Shown one piece after another: positions 1-4,698 of a DNA stretch of 5,703 nt. The translations under genes and the position numbers were made by a program. The notes under the pieces are model-generated. The model searched no databases. It was not told where the DNA came from and worked only from the letters and a program-made list of their open reading frames with translations. Origin of the DNA: Pseudomonadota bacterium (lineage in GTDB: Bacteria; Pseudomonadota; Gammaproteobacteria; Burkholderiales; Burkholderiaceae_B); assembly GCA_023389535.1 (NCBI GenBank), contig JAEWEH010000230.1, forward strand, positions 1 to 5,703, given 5' to 3'. Position 1 is the stretch's first letter. Every line of letters begins with the position of its first letter.

Positions 1-504
1 CCGATTTCGCGATTCATGAATTCGCCGCCTTTCAAGGGCTTCACCCATACCGCCCTGCCGCTCTTCGAGCGCCAGTTGCTGGTCGTCAGCGACGAAACCG
101 TCCAGGACAATGCCGCCGACTGGCCCAAGCTGGTCTGGCTCGTCGACATGAGCGATGAAAGCAACCTGGTCAGCATCTCGACGCTGCCCATGCCTCCCGT
201 GGAAATCCACAAGCATCGTGGCGGCCGCTACGGCGCCCATAACGTGCACGAAAACACCCCTGTACCGGGCGCCTGGAAATCCGAGGACATACTCGTTTGC
301 TCTTTTTTCAATGGCGGCATACGCGCCTATGACATCCGCGATCCCTACAGCCCCAAGGAAGTGGCCTACTTCGTGCCCGACGCGCCGGCCGGATCACCGG
401 CGGGCTCCATACAGTTCAACGATGTATTCGTTGACGACCGCGGCATTGTGTTCGCGGTCGATCGCCACGCCGGCGGCCTGTATGCGCTGGAAATGACGGT
501 CTAG
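1..504 (+). CDS. LVIVD-repeat beta-propeller-like protein, C-terminal part (5' end outside window)
   Basis: The reading frame is open to the left edge (codons for P-I-S-R-F precede the ATG at 16), so that ATG is probably internal and the gene starts upstream. About 167 codons are present and the stop is TAG at 502-504. The sequence resembles the C-terminal half of LVIVD-repeat proteins, predicted beta-propellers usually several hundred residues long. Blade-like segments are visible: 'THTALPL..RQLLVVSDE' (about 46-108), 'KLVWLVDMSD' (127-156), 'FNGGIRAYDIRDPYSPKEVAYFVP' split over 307-381, and 'NDVFVDDRGIVFAVDRHAGGLYALE' near the end. A conserved-looking histidine/asparagine cluster, G-A-H-N-V-H-E-N, lies at 232-255. 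No signal peptide can be judged because the N-terminus is missing. The stop lies 2 bases before the GTPase start, suggesting one operon with translational coupling. Family assignment is confident; biochemical function is unknown, and any metal-binding role for the histidines is inference. Confidence 0.82.
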   Translation, partial: PISRFMNSPPFKGFTHTALPLFERQLLVVSDETVQDNAADWPKLVWLVDMSDESNLVSISTLPMPPVEIHKHRGGRYGAHNVHENTPVPGAWKSEDILVCSFFNGGIRAYDIRDPYSPKEVAYFVPDAPAGSPAGSIQFNDVFVDDRGIVFAVDRHAGGLYALEMTV

Positions 505-506
505 CC

Positions 507-1598
507 ATGCGAACGGATGCGCGCATACCTGTCATCGTCGTATCCGGCTTTCTGGGCAGCGGCAAGACCACGCTGCTGAAGAAAGTCCTGGCGACGCCCG
601 AACTGGCCAATTCGATGCTGATCGTCAATGAAATCGGCGAAATCGGCATAGACCATCAATTGCTCGAGCGTTCCGACGATGAAACCGTGCTGCTGGACAA
701 CGGTTGCATGTGCTGCCAGTTGCGCGGCGACCTGCAGGCGCTGCTCGTGGACTTGGGCATGCGCCGCTATCGCGGCGAGCTGCCCAGCTTCGATCGCGTC
801 ATCGTTGAAACCAGCGGTCTGGCGGAACCCGGCCCCATCGCCCAGACCCTGTATGGAGACGGTCCGCTGGCACGGGACTATCGCCTTGCCCATGTCGTGA
901 CCCTGATCGACCCGATCAATCCGCAGGCGCGCGCGGCGGCTCAAGCCATCGCGGACGCCCAGGTCGCGGCGGCGGACCTTCTTGTGCTAAGCAAATCAGA
1001 CGTCGCGACACCGGCCCAGACCGCTGCCGCCCTGGATTGGGCGCGCAGCATCAACAGTTATGCGGACACCATCGCGATAAGCCAGGGCAACATGGACATC
1101 GCGCTGCTGGCGGATGCCACGCCATTCAATCATCCGGCTTTCGGCGCCAAGCCGACCACGCGGCTATTCGGCGACTTGTCCGCGCTGCGGCAAGACGCGG
1201 CGGCCGATGCCGTGGCGGCCGAAAGCCATGAATCGGGCAGCTATCTTGCCGGGCAACGCAGCAGCATTCACCCCCCGGACATCGGCAGCTTCGCATTGCA
1301 TTTCGATGCGCCGCCGAGCCGGGCGCTGTTCGATCTTTTCATGTCCACCCTGCTGCGCCTGCGCGGTCCGGATCTATTGCGCGTCAAAGGCATCGTCTAT
1401 TTCGAGGGCGAGACACAGGCGCAATTGATACAAGGCGTCTGCCATGTCTACGACCAGCCAGTGGCACTGGAGCGCGCAACGGACGCCCAGGCGCAGTCGG
1501 TACTGGTTTTCATTGCCCGCAAGGTCAGCCGCCAGCAGGTCGAAGCCTACTGGCGCTCGCTGCAAGGGCTTGCCGAACCAACAACGGGAAGCCCATAG
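507..1598 (+). CDS. COG0523/CobW-family (G3E) GTPase, putative metallochaperone
   Basis: This 363-residue protein has the G3E GTPase layout. Walker A GFLGSGKT is at residues 14-21, the metal-binding CxCC motif (CMCC) at 67-70, the Walker B-like ETSGLAEP at 101-108, and SKSD at 162-165 in the position of the guanine-specificity motif NKxD. A variable linker covers about 222-260 and a CobW C-terminal domain about 261-351 (LLRVKGIVYFEG, then QGVCHVYDQPVALE). Family members use GTP hydrolysis to deliver or insert metals (Zn, Co, Fe, Ni) into client proteins in the cytoplasm. The linker, which is His-rich in many zinc-related members, has only two histidines here (H241, H255). The ATG at 507 follows the previous stop by 2 bases without a strong ribosome binding site, which fits translational coupling. 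A terminator hairpin follows directly. The subfamily and client cannot be named; the client could be encoded just upstream. The symbols cobW, yjiA and yeiR are not assigned because none is supported specifically. Confidence 0.93.
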   Translation: MRTDARIPVIVVSGFLGSGKTTLLKKVLATPELANSMLIVNEIGEIGIDHQLLERSDDETVLLDNGCMCCQLRGDLQALLVDLGMRRYRGELPSFDRVIVETSGLAEPGPIAQTLYGDGPLARDYRLAHVVTLIDPINPQARAAAQAIADAQVAAADLLVLSKSDVATPAQTAAALDWARSINSYADTIAISQGNMDIALLADATPFNHPAFGAKPTTRLFGDLSALRQDAAADAVAAESHESGSYLAGQRSSIHPPDIGSFALHFDAPPSRALFDLFMSTLLRLRGPDLLRVKGIVYFEGETQAQLIQGVCHVYDQPVALERATDAQAQSVLVFIARKVSRQQVEAYWRSLQGLAEPTTGSP

Positions 1599-1607
1599 CT
1601 GTCCACC

Positions 1608-1644
1608 GCCTCGGGTCGCCCAACATTGCCGCACGACCCGAGGC
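1608..1644 (+). terminator. Probable Rho-independent terminator after the GTPase gene
   Basis: A perfect 11-bp inverted repeat, GCCTCGGGTCG (1608-1618) and CGACCCGAGGC (1634-1644), encloses a 15-base loop and is followed by TTTCATTTAT (1645-1654), an imperfect U-rich tail. It begins 9 bases after the GTPase stop and ends 40 bases before the next start codon. It therefore probably separates the LVIVD/GTPase unit from the Bug/asparaginase unit. The long loop and interrupted U tract lower certainty that it works without Rho. Confidence 0.72.
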
Positions 1645-1674
1645 TTTCATTTATCAACCATACCCATTCAAACC

Positions 1675-1679
1675 GGAGA
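1675..1679 (+). promoter_or_regulatory. Ribosome binding site of the Bug-family gene
   Basis: GGAGA lies 5 bases before the ATG at 1685. It is the clearest Shine-Dalgarno sequence in the window and fixes that start. The following codons encode a typical signal peptide. Confidence 0.75.
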
Positions 1680-1684
1680 CACTC

Positions 1685-2662
1685 ATGTCCAGATTCGCAC
1701 GAATTTCACGCCCCTTGCTTTGCGCGCTGGCTTTGGCCGCCGCGCCCGCGCTCGCCCAAAGCGATTATCCATCCAAGCCCATACGCATGGTGGTGGGATT
1801 CCCGCCCGGCGGCATATCCGACGTGGTGGCCCGCGCCGTTGCAAGCGAAGCGTCCGCCGTGCTGGGACAATCCATTGTGGTCGAAAACCGCCCCGGCGCA
1901 GGCACCACCATCGCGTCGGACGTGGTTGCGCGCTCCAAACCCGATGGCTATACGCTGTTGTTCCAGGACCTGACCACCCATGCCATCAACGCAAGTCTGT
2001 ATAAAAAGCTGCCCTATGACACCTTGAAGGACTTCACACCGGTCGCCATGGTGTCCTCGACCCCGCTGCTGCTCGTGATCAACGCTGAATCACCGGTTAA
2101 ATCCGTAGAGCAGCTGAACAAGCGCATCCAGGAAAAGCCCGGGGCGTACTCCTATGGGTCGTCGGGCAACGGTACGATCATTCACCTGGCCAGCGAAATG
2201 ATGAACAAGGCAGTCAAGAATGACATCGTGCATATCCCTTACAAAGGCAGCGCGCCCCTCGTTACGTCCATCATCACGGGCGATATCGAATACGCCTTCA
2301 GCAGCATGCCGCCCGCCATTGCTCAGGTCAATGCCGGCAAGCTGCGCGCTCTGGCAGTCAGCACGCCTGAACGCATCAAGGCCCTTCCCGATGTGCCGAC
2401 CATACGCGAAGCAGGCGTACCCGCGGCCGAACTGACCTTGTACAGTGGCATTGTCGGGCCTGCCGACATGCCGGCGGAAGTCGTCGCTCGGCTGAACGAG
2501 GCTTTCGGCAAGGCCGTGCAAAGCCAGAAGATCGTCGACAGCTTCGGCCAGATGGGCGCGACGCCGCTTAGCGCCCAGCCGGAAGACATCACCAAGCTGC
2601 TGCAGTCGGAAGTCGCCCGCTACGGCGACGTCGTGCAGCAGACCGGCATTTCCATAGACTAA
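1685..2662 (+). CDS. Bug-family (TTT) periplasmic solute-binding protein
   Basis: This 325-residue protein is of normal length for Bug/TctC-type binding proteins. An N-terminal signal peptide (residues 1-24: basic start, hydrophobic core, cleavage probably after A-L-A24 before Q25) directs it to the periplasm. Family hallmarks follow: YPSKPIRMVVGFPPGG (28-43), ENRPGAGTT (67-75), KPDGYTLL, YGSSGNG (157-163), HIPYKGSAP (from 183), and LRALAVSTPERIKALPDVPTIREAGVP toward the C-terminal third. Such proteins capture small carboxylates or amides, with members shown to bind aspartate, glutamate or nicotinamide/nicotinate. They either feed a tripartite tricarboxylate transporter or act in sensing. No TctA/TctB membrane partners are in the window, so this looks like an orphan Bug protein, as is common in Alcaligenaceae. 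The ligand cannot be read from sequence; the downstream asparaginase-type enzyme hints at an amide or amino acid, which is inference. Confidence 0.94.
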   Translation: MSRFARISRPLLCALALAAAPALAQSDYPSKPIRMVVGFPPGGISDVVARAVASEASAVLGQSIVVENRPGAGTTIASDVVARSKPDGYTLLFQDLTTHAINASLYKKLPYDTLKDFTPVAMVSSTPLLLVINAESPVKSVEQLNKRIQEKPGAYSYGSSGNGTIIHLASEMMNKAVKNDIVHIPYKGSAPLVTSIITGDIEYAFSSMPPAIAQVNAGKLRALAVSTPERIKALPDVPTIREAGVPAAELTLYSGIVGPADMPAEVVARLNEAFGKAVQSQKIVDSFGQMGATPLSAQPEDITKLLQSEVARYGDVVQQTGISID

Positions 2663-2680
2663 ATCGTTCCAAAACAGTGT

Positions 2681-2710
2681 CCCGGGCGGCGATCATTCTT
2701 GCCGGCCGGG
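2681..2710 (+). repeat. GC-rich intergenic hairpin between the Bug and asparaginase genes
   Basis: CCCGGGCGGC (2681-2690) pairs with GCCGGCCGGG (2701-2710) with a single central mismatch (G2686/G2705), leaving a 10-base loop. No U tract follows, so it is not a classical terminator. In this position, 18 bases after the Bug stop and 26 before the asparaginase ATG, it could protect the 3' end of the Bug message or partly attenuate transcription into the enzyme gene. Both roles are inference. Confidence 0.55.
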
Positions 2711-2736
2711 GACCAACATCTGATAAAGCACCCAGC

Positions 2737-3735
2737 ATGAGCAAGCCGAAAATTCTCGTCATATCCACCGGCGGCACCATCACCATGACCAGCGGTCAGG
2801 GCTCGCAAGGCATCGCACCCACGCTTACCGCCGCCGACCTTCTCAACGCCGTCCCTCAAATCGCCCAACTGGCCGACATCGAAGCCCTGACATTCAGCAG
2901 CATGCCGGGCGCATCGCTGACGCTGCCCCACATCGTAGAACTGGCAGCCCTGATACAGCAACGCTTTGATGGCGGTATTGCAGGCGCGATCGTGATCCAG
3001 GGCACCGACACCATAGAAGAAACCTCGTTCCTGCTTGATTTGCTGGTCAAGGACAACAAGCCCGTCATCGTCACGGGCGCGATGCGCGGCGCGCAAGCTG
3101 CCGGCGCCGACGGCCCGGCCAATCTGTTGGCCTCGGTCATCGTGGCGGGCGCCCCGCAAGCGGCCGGCCGCGGGACCATGGTGGTGCTGAATGATGAAAT
3201 ACATGCCGCCGCCTTTGTCAAGAAGGGGCACACCGGCCTGACGTCATCCTTCGTATCGCCCAGTGCCGGTCCCATCGGCCTGGTCACTGAACAGCGCGCA
3301 CTGTTCACCAGCACACGCGCCATGGCACGCCTTGGGGTGTCCGCGCCGGCCACAATTCCGGACATCGCGATTGTCAAGGCCAGCCTGGGCGACGATGGCC
3401 GCCTGCTGTCTACCCTGGGCCAGCAGGGCTACTCAGGGGCTGTCATTGAAGCCATGGGCGCGGGCCACGTGCCACAAAGCTGGGTGCCGCAACTGGATCA
3501 GCTGGCCAGCCGGATGCCCGTGGTGCTGGCGGTGCGTACGCCGGGCGGCCCGGTTTTCACCGGCACTTATGGATTTTCCGGCTCCGAGATCGACTTGATC
3601 GGTCGCGGCCTGATTCCCGCCGGGCTGCTTGATTCGCTGAAGGCGCGCCTGCTGTTGGCGCTGCTGTTGGGCAACAAGGAAACCGTCGACAGCGTGCGTG
3701 CATGCTTCGCGCGTTTCAGCTATCTGCAAGCTTGA
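2737..3735 (+). CDS. Asparaginase/glutaminase-family amidohydrolase (cytoplasmic)
   Basis: This is a 332-residue member of the bacterial-type L-asparaginase family (COG0252), which hydrolyses asparagine or related amides to acid and ammonia. With E. coli type II enzyme as reference, the nucleophile threonine is T14 in STGGTI (10-15), the second catalytic pair is T90-D91 in QGTDTIEET (88-96), and the catalytic lysine is K162 in FVKKGHTG. TGAMRG (113-118) and ADGPANL (124-130) are also family motifs. Q88 replaces the more common histidine of HGTDT. No tyrosine occurs in the lid segment (16-30), where the E. coli enzyme has Tyr25. The ATG at 2737 is preferred over the in-frame GTG at 2677 because family similarity begins at MSKPKILVISTGG and the GTG extension would start inside or before the hairpin. 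The ribosome binding site is weak (AAAG at 2725-2728). No signal peptide is present. It probably shares a transcript with the Bug gene 74 bases upstream. The exact substrate is uncertain. Confidence 0.92.
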   Translation: MSKPKILVISTGGTITMTSGQGSQGIAPTLTAADLLNAVPQIAQLADIEALTFSSMPGASLTLPHIVELAALIQQRFDGGIAGAIVIQGTDTIEETSFLLDLLVKDNKPVIVTGAMRGAQAAGADGPANLLASVIVAGAPQAAGRGTMVVLNDEIHAAAFVKKGHTGLTSSFVSPSAGPIGLVTEQRALFTSTRAMARLGVSAPATIPDIAIVKASLGDDGRLLSTLGQQGYSGAVIEAMGAGHVPQSWVPQLDQLASRMPVVLAVRTPGGPVFTGTYGFSGSEIDLIGRGLIPAGLLDSLKARLLLALLLGNKETVDSVRACFARFSYLQA

Positions 3736-3761
3736 GCGTACCCGGATCGCCGGAATGTGTC

Positions 3762-3827
3762 ATGATAGCGCTGGTTTTTTGCCGTGCAACCCAGCGCTAC
3801 GCTAACTTCCTACAATTTTATGAATAG
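3762..3827 (+). CDS. Possible 21-codon leader ORF overlapping the TSUP start
   Basis: An ATG at 3762 preceded by CGGAA (3751-3755, 6 bases away) opens a 21-codon frame ending at TAG 3825-3827. The stop lies 5 bases past the ATG of the TSUP gene (3820-3822) in another frame. The peptide (starting M-I-A-L-V-F-C, ending F-L-Q-F-Y-E) matches no family I recognise. A hairpin (3766-3799) lies inside it. Because the TSUP ATG has no visible ribosome binding site, this short frame could deliver ribosomes by termination-reinitiation. It is too short to be secure on sequence alone. Confidence 0.3.
   Translation: MIALVFCRATQRYANFLQFYE
3766..3799 (+). promoter_or_regulatory. Inverted repeat in the TSUP 5' region
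   Basis: TAGCGCTGG (3766-3774) and CCAGCGCTA (3791-3799) form a perfect 9-bp stem. Inside it, TTGC (3779-3782) and GCAA (3786-3789) can add a 4-bp inner stem around a CGT loop, with a TTTT/C internal bulge. It ends 20 bases before the TSUP ATG. No U tract follows, so it is more likely an operator or an mRNA structure than a terminator, although it could also mark the end of the asparaginase transcript. No regulator is identifiable. Confidence 0.5.
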
Positions 3828-4629
3828 CTTTTTCATCATCGAATTACTTTTACTTGGTATCGGCAGCGGCTTTCTCGCCGGTTTGCTCGGCATAGGCGGC
3901 GGCATGGTGCTCGTGCCCTTCCTGACCTACATGATTTCGGCCCAGGGCATCGATAGCGAACTGGCAGTGAAAATGGCCATCGCGACTTCCATGGCGGTGA
4001 TCATCTTCACGTCAGTTTCCAGCGTGCGCGCCCACCACAAGCGCGGTGCAGTGCGGTGGGACATCGTGCGCAAGCTGGCGCCCGGCATCGTCATCGGCAG
4101 CCTGATCGCCAGCGCAGGCGTATTTGCGGTGCTCAAGGGCGCTTACCTGGCGATCTTCTTCGGCATTTTCGTGGCTTTCTCGGCCACGCAGATGTTCCTG
4201 GATAAAAAACCACCACCAACCCGGCAGATGCCGGGCACCGGCGGCCAGCTGGTTGCCGGCGGCTTCATCGGCTTTCTGTCCGGCCTGGTGGGCGCGGGCG
4301 GGGGTTTTATCAGCGTGCCCTTCATGGCCTGGTGCAATGTGGCCATTCACACTGCCGTCGCCACCAGTGCCGCCCTGGGCTTTCCGATTGCCGTCGCCAA
4401 TGTGGCCGGCTACATCGTTTCAGGCATGTCTGTGACCGGACTGCCCCCGGCTTCCTTCGGGTATATCTACCTGCCGGCGCTTGTGCTGATCGCGATCGCC
4501 AGTGTATTCACCGCGCCTCTGGGCGCCAAGGCGGCGCACAGCCTGCCAGTCAAGAAGCTCAAGCGTATCTTTGCCTGCATGCTGTACGCGCTGGCAATTT
4601 ACATGCTGATGAAGGGCATCAATTCCTGA
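3820..4629 (+). CDS. TSUP-family (TauE/SafE-like) membrane transporter
   Basis: This 269-residue, strongly hydrophobic inner-membrane protein belongs to the TSUP/TauE-SafE family (DUF81). It shows the internal duplication typical of the family: GFLAGLLGIGGGMVLVP at residues 17-33 and GFLSGLVGAGGGFISVP at 151-167, 134 residues apart, each opening a half of roughly four membrane segments. A short polar loop (about 128-143, with KKPPPTR) joins the halves, and the conserved HHKRGAVRW motif (72-80) follows the second hydrophobic stretch. Relatives export sulfite or sulfoacetate or move other organic anions; the substrate here is unknown. The start chosen is ATG 3820, because the protein then begins directly with the first membrane segment. 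The in-frame GTG at 3784 would add 12 residues and lie in a hairpin loop; stop codons at 3763 and 3766 bar longer forms. No ribosome binding site is evident, pointing to coupling with the short upstream frame. The gene converges with mnmA. Confidence 0.92.
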   Translation: MNSFFIIELLLLGIGSGFLAGLLGIGGGMVLVPFLTYMISAQGIDSELAVKMAIATSMAVIIFTSVSSVRAHHKRGAVRWDIVRKLAPGIVIGSLIASAGVFAVLKGAYLAIFFGIFVAFSATQMFLDKKPPPTRQMPGTGGQLVAGGFIGFLSGLVGAGGGFISVPFMAWCNVAIHTAVATSAALGFPIAVANVAGYIVSGMSVTGLPPASFGYIYLPALVLIAIASVFTAPLGAKAAHSLPVKKLKRIFACMLYALAIYMLMKGINS

Positions 4630-4658
4630 TGCCTGTAAGACAGCGTCGGGGATCCGTC

Positions 4659-4690
4659 AACGCTACAAGAACGTCCGTCCTTGTAGCGTT
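4659..4690. terminator. Inverted repeat between convergent TSUP and mnmA genes, probable bidirectional terminator
   Basis: AACGCTACAAG (4659-4669) and CTTGTAGCGTT (4680-4690) are perfect 11-bp complements around a 10-base loop. The repeat begins 29 bases after the TSUP stop and, read on the other strand, 8 bases after the mnmA stop. Only short T runs flank it (GTTT on the + strand, GTT on the - strand), so termination may be partial. Its position between convergent genes supports a shared terminator. Confidence 0.65.
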
Positions 4691-4698
4691 TAACAAAC

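Noticed and set aside
16..18. ATG at 16 as the true start of the first gene
   Set aside because: The frame stays open to base 1, family similarity begins mid-propeller, and there is no ribosome binding site; the gene almost certainly starts upstream of the window.
1626..1654. Possible promoter (TTGCCG with ATTTAT) before the Bug gene
   Set aside because: The -10 candidate matches consensus at only about half the positions and the region overlaps the terminator hairpin; a promoter must exist nearby but cannot be placed.
1444..2004. 186-codon frame across the GTPase/Bug junction
   Set aside because: It overlaps two well-supported genes and the terminator in another frame, and its Arg/His-rich composition is typical of a shadow frame in GC-rich DNA.
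2677..2736. GTG start giving a 20-residue N-terminal extension of the asparaginase
   Set aside because: No ribosome binding site, the added residues are neither a signal peptide nor family-like, and they would be encoded by the intergenic hairpin; ATG 2737 fits the family N-terminus.
3649..3670. 12-base tandem repeat (CTGCTGTTGG twice) in the asparaginase gene
   Set aside because: It encodes the leucine-rich L-L-L-A-L-L-L-G helix near the C-terminus, expected for the family; codon bias explains the repeat.
3811..3816. TACAAT as a -10 promoter box for the TSUP gene
   Set aside because: It is only 3 bases from the ATG, so transcription would begin inside the start codon or after it, and no -35 box lies at the right distance.
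3784..3819. GTG start giving 12 extra residues on the TSUP protein
   Set aside because: It lies in the loop of the inverted repeat without a ribosome binding site, and the protein from ATG 3820 already begins at the first membrane segment.
4641..4664. AGCGT/ACGCT pairing as an alternative, antiterminator-like fold next to the convergent hairpin
   Set aside because: Only 5 bp with a long loop, much weaker than the 11-bp stem and with no leader function expected at a gene's 3' end.
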